Below are positions 45,329-53,981 of a stretch of DNA of 53,981 nt, piece by piece. Source of the stretch: an uncultured Verrucomicrobiota bacterium (GTDB lineage: Bacteria > Verrucomicrobiota > Verrucomicrobiia > Verrucomicrobiales > DEV007); the NCBI GenBank assembly GCA_902510815.1, contig CABXDI010000007.1:1-53981 (forward strand), in the 5' to 3' direction. Both the position numbers and the translations under genes were made by a program. The notes beneath the pieces were generated by a model. It made no database searches and was not told where the DNA came from. It was given only the letters and a program-made list of their open reading frames with translations. Numbering within the stretch: position 1 is the first letter of the stretch; each line of letters starts with the position of its first letter.

Positions 45329-46075
45329 CTAATCCTCCTCCTTCAACCAATCGTAACCCTTTTCCTCAAGCTCTAAGGCAAGGTCTTTTGAGCCACTACG
45401 AATTATCTGCCCATCATTAAGCACATGAACATAATCAGGCACTATATAATCAAGAAGACGTTGATAATGCGTTATTACAAGAAACCCACGATTGTCTGAC
45501 CTCATCGCATTAACCCCATCAGCCACAATTTTTAAAGCATCAATATCTAACCCACTGTCAGTTTCATCAAGAACAGCATAACTTGGCTCAAGCATCATCA
45601 TCTGAAGAACTTCATTTCTTTTCTTTTCACCACCGGAAAAACCTTCATTAACTGATCTCCCTGTGAATTTTCTATCCATACCCAACTGATCCATCTTGTC
45701 GTAAATCTCTTTGTAGAATGCAACAGCATCAATCTCTTCACCTTCTGGCAACCTTGCTTGCCTAGCAGCTCTAAGAAAGTTTGCATTACTCACACCTGGT
45801 ATTTCTGCAGGGTATTGGAAAGCAAGAAACAATCCCTCCCTAGAACGCTCATCTACTTCCATTTCGAGTAGGCTTTTACCATTTAAAAGCACGTCTCCTC
45901 CCGTGACCTCATAGTCTTCATGCCCAGCCATCACCTTCGCAAGCGTACTTTTACCAGATCCATTAGGCCCCATAATTGCATGCACCTCGCCTTGAGGAAC
46001 GTTTAAATTTAAGCCTTTAAGTATTTCAGCGCCATTGATACTCGCATTAAGGTTTATAATTTCTAAGCTAGACAT
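45329..46075 (-). CDS. sufC: Fe-S cluster assembly ATPase SufC
   Basis: ABC-type ATPase of the SufBCD complex, 248 aa. Walker [10 protein letters not shown] (about 36-44), signature region [14 protein letters not shown] (about 149-162) and Walker [16 protein letters not shown] (about 168-182) are exact. The gene starts 33 bp downstream of a Fur-family regulator and precedes sufB, so the operon reads regulator-sufC-sufB-sufD. Confidence 0.97.
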   Translation of the reverse strand: MSSLEIINLNASINGAEILKGLNLNVPQGEVHAIMGPNGSGKSTLAKVMAGHEDYEVTGGDVLLNGKSLLEMEVDERSREGLFLAFQYPAEIPGVSNANFLRAARQARLPEGEEIDAVAFYKEIYDKMDQLGMDRKFTGRSVNEGFSGGEKKRNEVLQMMMLEPSYAVLDETDSGLDIDALKIVADGVNAMRSDNRGFLVITHYQRLLDYIVPDYVHVLNDGQIIRSGSKDLALELEEKGYDWLKEED

Positions 46076-46108
46076 TATATTGTGTTAATAAATCTAAAAT
46101 TGATTAAG

Positions 46109-46549
46109 TTATTTTTTATTTTTTAAACGTACGCACTCAGGACACTGGCCTCTAACGGCAAGTTCAAACTTCTCGACCTTTGCACCACGAGGTAGCTTTA
46201 CAGAATTGGAAGGATCAGCACCCTCTTTCAAATCAACATCCATTACAGAGGCACATGTTTCACAATGAAAATGAGCATGTGGTTCCAGATTTCCGCAATA
46301 CCTGGAAGGCTCTCTATCAACATTAACTTGCCTAACCACACCAACACCGACTAAGGCGTCTAGACAATTATACACTGTGGCTAAGGAAATGGAATCCATC
46401 TTGTCTTTGACTCTAATGAAAACCTCAGTGGCAGTGGGATGATCAATACTACCCATCAAAACCTCGTAAACAAAACGCCTTTGAGGCGTCATTCTATGAC
46501 CCTCTCCAAAATTAATTTGTTCAATAATTTTGTTGTTATTTTGTGACAT
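46109..46549 (-). CDS. Fur/PerR-family metalloregulator
   Basis: A 146-residue Fur-superfamily repressor with winged helix (about 18-80) and a C-terminal dimerisation domain. Structural zinc site: C96-x-x-C99 and C136-x-x-C139. Regulatory-site residues correspond closely to B. subtilis PerR in number: His38, His91, His93 and Asp104. The expected Asp85 is Cys85 (SRYCGN; codon TGC). That makes this more PerR-like than Fur-like but with a thiol in the metal site. The place immediately upstream of sufC suggests control of Fe-S assembly by iron or oxidative stress; inference from context. Confidence 0.9.
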   Translation of the reverse strand: MSQNNNKIIEQINFGEGHRMTPQRRFVYEVLMGSIDHPTATEVFIRVKDKMDSISLATVYNCLDALVGVGVVRQVNVDREPSRYCGNLEPHAHFHCETCASVMDVDLKEGADPSNSVKLPRGAKVEKFELAVRGQCPECVRLKNKK

Positions 46550-46600
46550 ACCCTGATGACTGGTAGCTTGATGCTTATTTTTATCAAGAACTATTCTAAA

Positions 46601-46612
46601 TAATAATTATTA
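46601..46612. promoter_or_regulatory. Possible Fur/PerR operator between the regulator and proC
   Basis: TAATAATTATTA is an exact 12-bp palindrome in the 106-bp divergent region. It resembles the core of the PerR box (TTATAATnATTATAA). AT-rich sequence produces such palindromes by chance, so confidence is limited. Confidence 0.35.
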
Positions 46613-46655
46613 AATAACGCTGATTATTCGACTCTGGATTCAAATACATTATATT

Positions 46656-47459
46656 ATGATCATGAAATTAGGTGTCATAGGATGTGGTAAAATGGGATCA
46701 GCTCTGGTGAAAGGGGCAATTAGTAAAGGTGCTATTGAAAGTGGAGAGGTTCTGGTATTCGATACATTTGAAGAATCTGCAGAAAAATTATCAAAAGAAA
46801 TCGGAGTAAAAATTGCTAACAATAGCAATGATTTAGTTAAAAATTCTGACGCTGTACTTCTTTGCGTTAAACCACAGGACATCATTTCTCTCACTGAATG
46901 CCTAGACAAAGATCGTAATGGAATTCTATTTATTTCAATCGCTGCAGGAGTGAAAATTCAAGATCTTGAAAAATCTCTACTTGATAAAGACAGAGTAATT
47001 AGAGTTATGCCAAACACGCCCGCAATGATCGGGAAAGGTGCTTCAGCTCAATCGAGAGGAAGTAATGCGACAGAATCTGATATTCAATTTGTAAAAAATC
47101 TTCTTAATGCCGTTGGTATTGCCTTAGAGGTACCTGAGAAGCAACTCGATGCAGTAACCGGATTAAGTGGTAGTGGCCCAGCTTACATCTACACTGTCAT
47201 AGAAGCAATGGCAGACGGGGGCGTACTTGTTGGACTTTCAAAAGACCAAGCATTAATGCTTGCAGCACAAACAGTCTCAGGTGCAGCCGAGATGATTATT
47301 AATTCCAAAGAACACCCTGCAACATTACGCGATCAAGTCTCAAGCCCAGGAGGAACAACCATAGCGGGTCTAGCAGCTATAGAATCAGGAAAATTGAGAT
47401 CTACACTTATTGAAGCTGTTAAAGCGGCAACTGAGCGATCAAAAGAACTTGGAAATTAA
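46656..47459 (+). CDS. proC: Pyrroline-5-carboxylate reductase
   Basis: Last enzyme of proline synthesis, reducing pyrroline-5-carboxylate with NAD(P)H. 267 residues. Nucleotide-binding loop GVIGCGKMGSALVKG (about 6-20), GLSGSGPAYIYTVIEAMADGGV (about 169-190) and the C-terminal LRDQVSSPGGTTIAGL motif (about 229-244) are diagnostic. Either ATG at 46656 or the one at 46662 may be used. Convergent with the amidohydrolase gene, 5 bp apart. Confidence 0.96.
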   Translation: MIMKLGVIGCGKMGSALVKGAISKGAIESGEVLVFDTFEESAEKLSKEIGVKIANNSNDLVKNSDAVLLCVKPQDIISLTECLDKDRNGILFISIAAGVKIQDLEKSLLDKDRVIRVMPNTPAMIGKGASAQSRGSNATESDIQFVKNLLNAVGIALEVPEKQLDAVTGLSGSGPAYIYTVIEAMADGGVLVGLSKDQALMLAAQTVSGAAEMIINSKEHPATLRDQVSSPGGTTIAGLAAIESGKLRSTLIEAVKAATERSKELGN

Positions 47460-47464
47460 ACAAC

Positions 47465-48379
47465 CTAGCCCTCAGTAATTAGAGGCACGGAAGGTTTGAT
47501 ATGTGTTTCATTAAAACCATAAAGGCGGGCAGCATTTCCTCCTAAAAAAGATTTCTTATCTTTTTCTCTGATCGAAGGTTCATTCTTAATAAATTCAAGG
47601 CTCTGACGGTATGTAAAGTCGACCATTGTTCTGGGCCAATCTGAACCCCACATCAATTTGTTATAGCCAACTTTATCTGCTGCTCTTTTAATTACTTCAA
47701 GGGCACCTTGAAAAGGATAACCTTCCGACCTGTAGAGCCAAATAATACCTCCACATTCAATGTATACGTTATCGTATTTACACAAGTTAAGTTGACCAGG
47801 CCAACCTTTTCGGTTTGGCATCCCAAAATGTCCTATTGCAACTTTCAGGGAAGTAAACCTCTTCATGATAGCATCAAATTCGGGTACTTGAATCTCACCT
47901 TCAGAGAAATCCACGGCAAGAACATGCCCCTCATGCTCCATTCTTTCCCAAATAGGAAATAATATAGGGTCATCCAAATGAACTTTCCCTAAAAGATGCC
48001 CACCACATACCTTTAATCCTCTAAAACCTTGATTTAAAAGAAGTTCAGCCTCAGAAACAATGTTATTAAGATTAAAAAAGTTTGGGAGCCCGTGCATGAA
48101 AAATCGGTCACCATATTCGGCTAAAACTGATAATAAATAATCATTCTGAGGCCCATCCATATATTCTTGTACAACAACACCAGCCTCAACCCCACAAGCA
48201 TCAAATTCTCCTATAACATGCTCCGCCAAAGCCTTGCAATCTGACAATACAGCAGGCATACCAAGAACTTTTCTTTCACCAATGCTAATCATTCCCGAAC
48301 CTAATGGCCGAACGGGAGACTCTCCATTGATAGCACCATATACACGGTTCCAAATGTGCATATGTGCATCAATAATCAT
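47465..48379 (-). CDS. Amidohydrolase-2-type metal-dependent hydrolase
   Basis: A 304-residue TIM-barrel metallohydrolase. The first metal motif DAHMHIW (His6 and His8), a second-metal or general-base His in IGHFGMP and the late Asp in WGSDWPR are present. Members act on lactones, decarboxylations or sugar-derived acids; a plausible role is sugar-acid or lactone hydrolysis, but the substrate is unknown. It is transcribed away from the cytochrome/DUF1501 pair, 53 bp from its start, so the two may share a control region. Confidence 0.85.
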   Translation of the reverse strand: MIIDAHMHIWNRVYGAINGESPVRPLGSGMISIGERKVLGMPAVLSDCKALAEHVIGEFDACGVEAGVVVQEYMDGPQNDYLLSVLAEYGDRFFMHGLPNFFNLNNIVSEAELLLNQGFRGLKVCGGHLLGKVHLDDPILFPIWERMEHEGHVLAVDFSEGEIQVPEFDAIMKRFTSLKVAIGHFGMPNRKGWPGQLNLCKYDNVYIECGGIIWLYRSEGYPFQGALEVIKRAADKVGYNKLMWGSDWPRTMVDFTYRQSLEFIKNEPSIREKDKKSFLGGNAARLYGFNETHIKPSVPLITEG

Positions 48380-48432
48380 AAATCAAATACTGGAACACTT
48401 TAATATTCTTATATAACATTAATATATTAAGA

Positions 48433-50580
48433 ATGAAATCTCGAATCCTTATGACAATTACATTTACTATTTTGTCATGGACAGACCTCAGAGCTAAGAT
48501 TGATTTCGAAAGAGAAGTAAGACCAATATTAATTAATAAATGCATAAACTGTCACGGTGGTATTAAAGCAAAATCGGGCTTAAATTTCACAAAGAAAAAT
48601 ACGGTATTTAATAAACTAAATTCAGGCGAAATCGCTGTTACAGCCAAATCTCCATTAAAAAGTGAGCTTTTTCATCGAATTACTTCGACTGATGAATCAG
48701 ATAAAATGCCTCCCGATAAGCCTCTGAGCCAAAAAGAAATCAATACCATCAAAGCTTGGATCAAAGAAGGGGCAATATGGCCTGAGCATTGGGCCTACTC
48801 TCCACTACAAAAAAAAGCGCAAAATGGATCCTCAATTGATGAAATCATAGTAGCTAAATTAAAAGAAATTGGAATTACTCAGAGCAAGATTGCAAATAAG
48901 CGCACCCTCATCAGGCGGTTGTCGCTTGATTTGATTGGGCTTCCTCCAAGCAAAATTGAAATAAATAATTTTATAAACGATACATCAGATAATGCTTATG
49001 AAAAATTAGTCCAACGGTTATTGGAATCTAAACATTTTGGAGAACGCTGGGCTAGACACTGGTTAGATAGCGCCAGATATGCCGATTCTGATGGTTACGA
49101 GAAAGATAACATAAGACCTAATGCTTGGATTTGGAGAAAATGGGTCATCGATACAATCAACAATGACATGCCTTTCGATCAATTCACGATTGAGCAAATT
49201 TCTGGTGACCTTAAAAAAAATGCGAAGCCAAGCCAGGTTCTAGCTACTGCTTTTCATAGACAAACACTTTACAATCGAGAAGGCGGTGTCGATCCAGAGG
49301 AGGATCGAACTAAAAGAACTATCGACAGAGCAAATACAACCGCTCTCGTTTGGTTGGGCCTCTCACTCGAATGTGCGCAATGTCATGACCACCCATATGA
49401 TTCTCTAACACAAAAAGAATTCTATCAATTTTACTCTTTCTTTAACGACATGACTGAATCAGAAATCGATTATGAAAGCGATTTTTTAGAAAAAAAATCA
49501 AAGGTTAGGGTTATGAAGAGAAAAGATAGACAGACGTTTATTTTTCATCGTGGCGATTTCCTTCAACCCATGAAAGAAATAAAGATATCATCAACCACCC
49601 CGAGATCTCTTCCTCAAATCAACGCTGATAAATCTAAAGAATGGGATCGAATCGATTTAGGAAATTGGTTGGTTAACGTTAATAATCCATTATCATCCAG
49701 AGTCTTGTCGAATGATATTTGGACTAAACTTTTTGGTGCAAGTCTAGTTCAAACAAAATCAGATTTTGGAACTAGATCGACACCACCCGAACAACTCTAT
49801 CTATTGGATCATCTTGCAGAGAAATTCAATCAACTTAATTGGAGTAGAAAAAAATTAATTGCCTATATAGTCAATTCAAAAACTTATAAACAATCTTCAA
49901 TAAGAAGAAAAGAAGCAGACGAAAAGGATCCAGATAATCATTTTTACCACAGACAAAACCGATTCAGAATTGAAGGCGAAATTGTTCGAGATATTTTCCT
50001 ATCTTCATCAGGACTAATAAAACATAAAATAGGTGGACCAAGTGTATTTCCTCCAATTCCTGATGGAGTAGCTGAACAAAGTTTTGCAGGTAACTTTAAG
50101 TGGGAAACGAGCCAAGGAGATGACCGATATCGACGTGGAATGTACACATTCTTTAAACGCACAGCACCGGACCCTAATCTTATTACTTTTGATTGCCCGG
50201 ATGCGAATGTTTCAATTACAAAACGTAATATTTCTAATAATCCTATTGTAGCATTAGCTACTTTGGGTAATGAGGTTTTCCATGAAGCCGCTCAGGCGCT
50301 AGCGAAAAGAATTATTAAAAATCTACCGAATGATAATGACCAAGATAGAATCGCTGAAGCCTTTCAGTTATGCACCTCCAGAAAGTCTAAGCCCGAAGAG
50401 ACAAATGAACTCATGACTCTCCTCAAAAAAAGCAGGCATTTCTATGCAGAAAACAAAGAGGAAGCAAAAACAGTCATTGGGAAATATTCTATAGAAAACA
50501 TCGAGGCCGCGGATTTAGCTCCATGGGTTAACGTCTCAAGAATCATTCTCAATCTTGATGAAACCATTACTCGAGAATAA
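48433..50580 (+). CDS. Secreted cytochrome c (PSCyt1)-DUF1549-DUF1553 protein
   Basis: A 715-residue exported protein (signal peptide about 1-20). The planctomycete cytochrome c domain has C37-I-N-C40-H41; DUF1549 (about 135-345) contains a second site C314-A-Q-C317-H318 with HDHPYD, and DUF1553 (about 420-680) contains RVLSNDIWTKLFGASLV. This pair of domains with a DUF1501 neighbour is a hallmark of the planctomycete-verrucomicrobial group. The typical length is 900-1100 residues; this one is compact and has no middle lectin-like insert. The biochemical role is not established. Confidence 0.9.
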   Translation: MKSRILMTITFTILSWTDLRAKIDFEREVRPILINKCINCHGGIKAKSGLNFTKKNTVFNKLNSGEIAVTAKSPLKSELFHRITSTDESDKMPPDKPLSQKEINTIKAWIKEGAIWPEHWAYSPLQKKAQNGSSIDEIIVAKLKEIGITQSKIANKRTLIRRLSLDLIGLPPSKIEINNFINDTSDNAYEKLVQRLLESKHFGERWARHWLDSARYADSDGYEKDNIRPNAWIWRKWVIDTINNDMPFDQFTIEQISGDLKKNAKPSQVLATAFHRQTLYNREGGVDPEEDRTKRTIDRANTTALVWLGLSLECAQCHDHPYDSLTQKEFYQFYSFFNDMTESEIDYESDFLEKKSKVRVMKRKDRQTFIFHRGDFLQPMKEIKISSTTPRSLPQINADKSKEWDRIDLGNWLVNVNNPLSSRVLSNDIWTKLFGASLVQTKSDFGTRSTPPEQLYLLDHLAEKFNQLNWSRKKLIAYIVNSKTYKQSSIRRKEADEKDPDNHFYHRQNRFRIEGEIVRDIFLSSSGLIKHKIGGPSVFPPIPDGVAEQSFAGNFKWETSQGDDRYRRGMYTFFKRTAPDPNLITFDCPDANVSITKRNISNNPIVALATLGNEVFHEAAQALAKRIIKNLPNDNDQDRIAEAFQLCTSRKSKPEETNELMTLLKKSRHFYAENKEEAKTVIGKYSIENIEAADLAPWVNVSRIILNLDETITRE

Positions 50581-50591
50581 TTATTAACATT

Positions 50592-52040
50592 ATGCAGGCA
50601 AATCTACGGAGAGATTTTTTAACAAGTTCGGCCTCGGGAATTGGAGGAATTGCCCTAAGTCATTTACTCAACCAGGAGACTTTTGCTGATGCGCATGTGG
50701 CGAAAAATTCACATTTTTCACCAAAAGCGAAGAATTGCATTTTTATATTTATGGCAGGAGCTCCTTCACAATTGGATCTCTTTGACTACAAACCAAAACT
50801 CAATGAGTTGAATGGAAAAAAGATGGACGCCGAATTATTGAAGGGGAAGCGATTTGCCTTTCTTCAAAAAGAGTCTGCTGTTCTTATGGGTTCCTCAAGA
50901 AAATTTTCGCAACACGGTAAATCCGGAATGTGGTTTTCTGATTTGGTTCCAAATTTAGCAAAATGCTCAGATGACATTTGCATGATTCGGTCAATGCACA
51001 CAGATCAATTCAATCATCATCCAGGCCAATTACAAATGCAATGCGGCGAAGCTAAATTTGGTATTCCTTCCACCGGTTCTTGGATCAATTATGGTTTAGG
51101 TTCAGAAAACCAAAACTTGCCGGGTTATATTGTATTAACTGCAGGAAGAGGATCTAGTGGAGGAGCCACTCTTTGGCAAAATGGATTTCTCCCGTCTAAT
51201 TATGCTGGAGTTCAATTTAGAAACGGAGACTCTCCACTATTAAATTTAAAAAATCCTAACGGAATACCAATTCAACTCCAAAAATCAGGATTAGAGACCT
51301 TAAGAAAATTAAACGAAAAACATTTTTCAAGGACCCTAGATCCTGAAATTTTAAGCAGAATTGAAAATTATGAACTTGCTTTTAGAATGCAATCCGCTGC
51401 GCCTGAACTAGTTGATCTTTCTAATGAAACATCAAAAACTCTTGAGAACTACGGAGTCAACAGACAACTACCCAAAGAAGGAGGAGGAAGAGGCAAAGGA
51501 AATGGAAATACTTACGCGGACTTTTCAAGAAATTGCTTATTGGCCAGAAGAATGGTCGAGCGTGGAGTTCGTTTTGTGAACATTATTCACGCCTCTTGGG
51601 ATCACCATTCTAACCTAGATCCAGAGATCAGCTTTAACGCAAGGATGTCAGATCAACCGATTGCAGCCTTAATTAATGACTTAAAGGAAAGAGGTTTATT
51701 AGATGAAACTCTGGTTGTATGGGCCGGAGAATTTGGAAGAACCCCTTTAGGAGAAAATCGTCCCGGACGAAAGGCTAATACAGGTCGAGACCATCATCCA
51801 AATGCCTTTACAGCACTCATGGCTGGAGGCGGTGTTCGTGGGGGTCTAACCTATGGAAGCACTGATGAGATTGGTTGGAATCCTGAGGAAAATCCTGTTC
51901 ACGTTAATGACTTTCAAGCCACTCTACTACATCTTTTTGGGCTAGATCATGAAAAGTTAACGTATAACCATGCTGGAACCCAAAGAAGACTAACAAGCAT
52001 CACCCGCAAGTCACGAGTTATAAAAGATATCCTGACTTAG
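50592..52040 (+). CDS. DUF1501 secreted protein (sulfatase-like fold)
   Basis: A 482-residue protein with a Tat-type N-terminus (LRRDFLTSSASGIGG). The DUF1501 domain (about 45-480) contains the APSQLDLFDYKP segment, the GMWFSDLVP region, the HDxD-like WDHHSNLDPE near residue 335 and WAGEFGRTPLGE near 376. Members are related to the alkaline phosphatase/sulfatase superfamily but lack a tested activity. It is 11 bp after the cytochrome/DUF1553 gene, the usual paired arrangement. No Shine-Dalgarno is visible. Confidence 0.93.
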   Translation: MQANLRRDFLTSSASGIGGIALSHLLNQETFADAHVAKNSHFSPKAKNCIFIFMAGAPSQLDLFDYKPKLNELNGKKMDAELLKGKRFAFLQKESAVLMGSSRKFSQHGKSGMWFSDLVPNLAKCSDDICMIRSMHTDQFNHHPGQLQMQCGEAKFGIPSTGSWINYGLGSENQNLPGYIVLTAGRGSSGGATLWQNGFLPSNYAGVQFRNGDSPLLNLKNPNGIPIQLQKSGLETLRKLNEKHFSRTLDPEILSRIENYELAFRMQSAAPELVDLSNETSKTLENYGVNRQLPKEGGGRGKGNGNTYADFSRNCLLARRMVERGVRFVNIIHASWDHHSNLDPEISFNARMSDQPIAALINDLKERGLLDETLVVWAGEFGRTPLGENRPGRKANTGRDHHPNAFTALMAGGGVRGGLTYGSTDEIGWNPEENPVHVNDFQATLLHLFGLDHEKLTYNHAGTQRRLTSITRKSRVIKDILT

Positions 52041-52074
52041 TTAAATCAACAATCAAATAAGGGCAGCTAATAAA

Positions 52075-53364
52075 TTAAGATGACGCACTTGATAAGGCCT
52101 TATCAAGATCTGAAATAATGTCATCAATATGCTCAATACCAATTGATAACCTTATTAATTCAGGAGTAATCCCACCAGCAGCTTGTTGTTCCTCATTTAA
52201 TTGAGAATGGGTCGTGGTTGCAGGATGAATAGCAAGACTTTTTGCGTCACCAACATTTGCAAGATGAGAGAAGAGCTCACAACTCTCGATGAATTTTTGA
52301 CCAGCAGCAGCACCTCCCTTAATGCCAAACACAACTATAGAACCGCCCTTCCCTTTCAGATACTTATTGTTCTTATCAAATTCAGGGTCAGATTCCAGAC
52401 CTGGGAATCTCACCCATTCCACTGAATCATGCGCAGATAGATGTTCGGCGACTAGCTTAGAATTACTACAATGACGCTCCATTCTTAATGGCAACGTTTC
52501 TATGCCTTGTAAGAACATCCAAGAGTTATCAGGTGAAATACAAGCGCCAAGGTTTCTTAGAGGAACTGTTCTCATTCTAAGAATGTATGCTAGAGGAGCT
52601 AACATATCCGGCAAATCATGGCCCCATCTAAGACCATGGTACGAAGTATCAGGTTCATCAAATAATGGGTGCTTACCAGCAGACCAATCAAAACGCCCAC
52701 TATCAACAACTATACCTCCAATTCCTGCTCCATGACCACCAAACCATTTTGTGAGAGAGTGAACTACGATATCAGCTCCATGAGCTAGAGGATTTGTTAA
52801 GTAAGGAGTTGAAAAAGTTGAATCAACTATAAGTGGAACTCCGCACTCTTTTGCGTGCCCAGATATGGCTTCTAAGTCTGCAACTTCAAGGGCTGGATTT
52901 GAAACGCTCTCGGTAAAGAAAGCGCGAGTTTTATCATCCGCAGCGGCAGCAAAATTTGCTGGGTCTTGAGAATCAACAAAGCGCACTTCAATTCCAAGTG
53001 CGGGCAGAATATCATTAAATTGTGTATAAGATCCGCCATAAAGGTTTCTAGCAGATACTATATTGTCTCCTGCGGAGGCCAAATTAATGATAGAATAAAA
53101 GACTCCACTTGTTCCTGAGGCCAATCCCAAACCCGCCATTTCATGGGCACCCTCTAATAAAGCAACCCTTTTTTCTAGGACGTCTGTAGTCGGATTCATT
53201 AGGCGGGTGTAAATATTTCCCAACTCCTTGAGAGCAAATAAATTTGCCGCATGTTCTGTTGAATCAAAAACAAATGAAGAAGTTCTGTGTATCGAAACTG
53301 CACGAGCTTTAGTTGTCGGATCAGGAGTATGTCCACCGTGGAGGCAAAGAGTATCAATTTTCAT
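52075..53364 (-). CDS. metY: O-acetylhomoserine sulfhydrylase / cystathionine gamma-synthase family enzyme
   Basis: PLP-dependent enzyme of 429 residues that makes homocysteine from O-acetylhomoserine and sulfide (or a relative acting on O-succinylhomoserine). The PLP-lysine segment VVHSLTKWFGGHG (about 204-216), the N-terminal TLCLHGGHTPDPTTKA and the SIGIEHIDDIISDL C-terminal motif identify the Met/Cys gamma-family, and the length and sequence resemble MetY more than MetB. It is alone on its transcript. No SAM-riboswitch structure was recognised upstream. Confidence 0.9.
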   Translation of the reverse strand: MKIDTLCLHGGHTPDPTTKARAVSIHRTSSFVFDSTEHAANLFALKELGNIYTRLMNPTTDVLEKRVALLEGAHEMAGLGLASGTSGVFYSIINLASAGDNIVSARNLYGGSYTQFNDILPALGIEVRFVDSQDPANFAAAADDKTRAFFTESVSNPALEVADLEAISGHAKECGVPLIVDSTFSTPYLTNPLAHGADIVVHSLTKWFGGHGAGIGGIVVDSGRFDWSAGKHPLFDEPDTSYHGLRWGHDLPDMLAPLAYILRMRTVPLRNLGACISPDNSWMFLQGIETLPLRMERHCSNSKLVAEHLSAHDSVEWVRFPGLESDPEFDKNNKYLKGKGGSIVVFGIKGGAAAGQKFIESCELFSHLANVGDAKSLAIHPATTTHSQLNEEQQAAGGITPELIRLSIGIEHIDDIISDLDKALSSASS

Positions 53365-53620
53365 GGACGCGATGGATAATATAAAAAACTAACAATTACA
53401 AGCTTAAGTGATCGACTAATGATATGATTTTGTTATGGATGTCCTAATATTTGACTATAACTAGACAATCTAAGACAATTATTAAAGCATCATCGAAGTT
53501 TAATCTTATAAAATGAACAATTTAAGATCTATTATTGATGAACAAAAAAAATCGATGATATTATTATAGATTTATAAGAAATCTCAAAACTCTGATTTAA
53601 TTAATAGAATAATTTAAGAA

Positions 53621-53981
53621 ATGAAATTTTCACAATTAGCAATATTCATGAGCTTATCCTTTGCACTTGGCATCGGAGTAATGAGCGTTCTCCAATCAAA
53701 CAAAGAATCTTCAAATAAAACTGCACCTAAACCCTCTCAAAACTTAAGCGAAAGAAAGGGGGGCATTGGAGAAAATAATATATCGACTAACCTGAATACA
53801 AAAAACTCAATTTCATCAAAACCTAAAACTCCTAAGATTAATCAGCTCGAAACAAAGATTGAAAGTGATGAGCCAGCAGGACCTGAAGAAGCTTTTGCAA
53901 AATTGTTAAATAGCCCCGAAGCAAGAAGTCTAATGAAAGGGTTTGCTGGTGCCATGAGCCGTGGGGCAGATAGAATGATCG
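53621..53981 (+). CDS. Secreted or membrane protein, cut at the right edge
   Basis: An open frame from ATG at 53621 to the end of the window (120 codons and one base). An N-terminal membrane helix or signal (about 6-24, LAIFMSLSFALGIGVMSVL) is followed by a hydrophilic Ser/Asn/Lys/Pro linker and then the segment GPEEAFAKLLNSPEARSLMKGFAGAMSRG, which looks like the start of a folded domain. I do not recognise a family. Confidence 0.7.
   Translation, partial: MKFSQLAIFMSLSFALGIGVMSVLQSNKESSNKTAPKPSQNLSERKGGIGENNISTNLNTKNSISSKPKTPKINQLETKIESDEPAGPEEAFAKLLNSPEARSLMKGFAGAMSRGADRMI

Noticed and set aside
46567-46588. CTTGAT...ATCAAG inverted repeat between the regulator and proC
   Set aside because: A six-base arm with a ten-base spacer is not beyond chance in this sequence; the central palindrome at 46601 is the better candidate.
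53365-53620. Possible SAM riboswitch before metY
   Set aside because: No conserved multi-helix pattern or terminator stem could be recognised in the upstream region.

Overview
The window is about 54 kb of AT-rich bacterial chromosome that reads like a marine member of the Verrucomicrobiota. The reasons are the company of genes: DUF1549/DUF1553 and DUF1501 planctomycete/verrucomicrobial secreted proteins, SHD1, PA14 and LamG domain proteins fused to cupredoxin or cytochrome c modules, a PEP-CTERM protein, a TIGR02597-like protein, a Tat-targeted Gfo/Idh/MocA protein and a two-protein PAS kinase system. Only phylum level is offered. There is no rRNA, tRNA, CRISPR array, insertion sequence or phage gene that I can recognise. 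Most start codons I inspected lack a Shine-Dalgarno sequence.

Layout. 0.2-2.9 kb (minus strand): rpmH-rnpA-yidD-yidC, with a clear sigma-70-type promoter ahead of rpmH. 3.1-10.0 kb (plus): three large secreted proteins that look like one extracytoplasmic redox module (cupredoxin/PA14 protein, beta-propeller protein, and a LamG-cytochrome c-propeller fusion that combines the domains of the other two). 10.0-16.1 kb (minus): a small lipoprotein, an esterase-like hydrolase, a hybrid histidine kinase and an adjacent PAS protein that looks like a degenerate HisKA_2-type kinase. 16.3-23.8 kb: a PQQ-type propeller protein, a MidA/NDUFAF7-like methyltransferase, a class A penicillin-binding protein with Thr in place of the catalytic Ser, and a tandem pair of zinc-ribbon membrane proteins. 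23.9-28.9 kb (minus): a decayed PEP-CTERM gene tail beside its intact relative, a secreted pentapeptide-repeat protein, a Gfo/Idh/MocA oxidoreductase and a TIGR02597-like protein.

29.2-41.1 kb (minus) holds an almost complete type II secretion operon in the transcription order E-F-G-H-I-J-K-L-M-C-like-D. It lacks only the prepilin peptidase, and an 11-base C tract lies upstream of gspE. 41.4-46.5 kb (minus): a lipoprotein built from three copies of a CPxxG motif, then the Fe-S assembly genes fur/perR-like-sufC-sufB-sufD. 46.7-53.4 kb: proC, an amidohydrolase, a PSD1 cytochrome/DUF1501 gene pair and an O-acetylhomoserine sulfhydrylase. A truncated secreted-protein gene runs off the right edge.

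How the genes work together. The window combines housekeeping functions (ribosome protein L34, RNase P, membrane insertion, Fe-S assembly, proline and methionine synthesis, cell wall) with a large export-oriented set. The type II secretion system would deliver periplasmic proteins outwards, and many neighbouring genes encode signal-peptide, Tat or lipoprotein substrates suited to polymer degradation and redox chemistry at the cell surface. The main points for follow-up are the split and fused redox proteins at 3-10 kb, the Ser-to-Thr change in the penicillin-binding protein, the pseudokinase pair, the Cys at a metal-ligand position in the Fur-family regulator, the triplicated CPxxG lipoprotein and the decayed PEP-CTERM tail.
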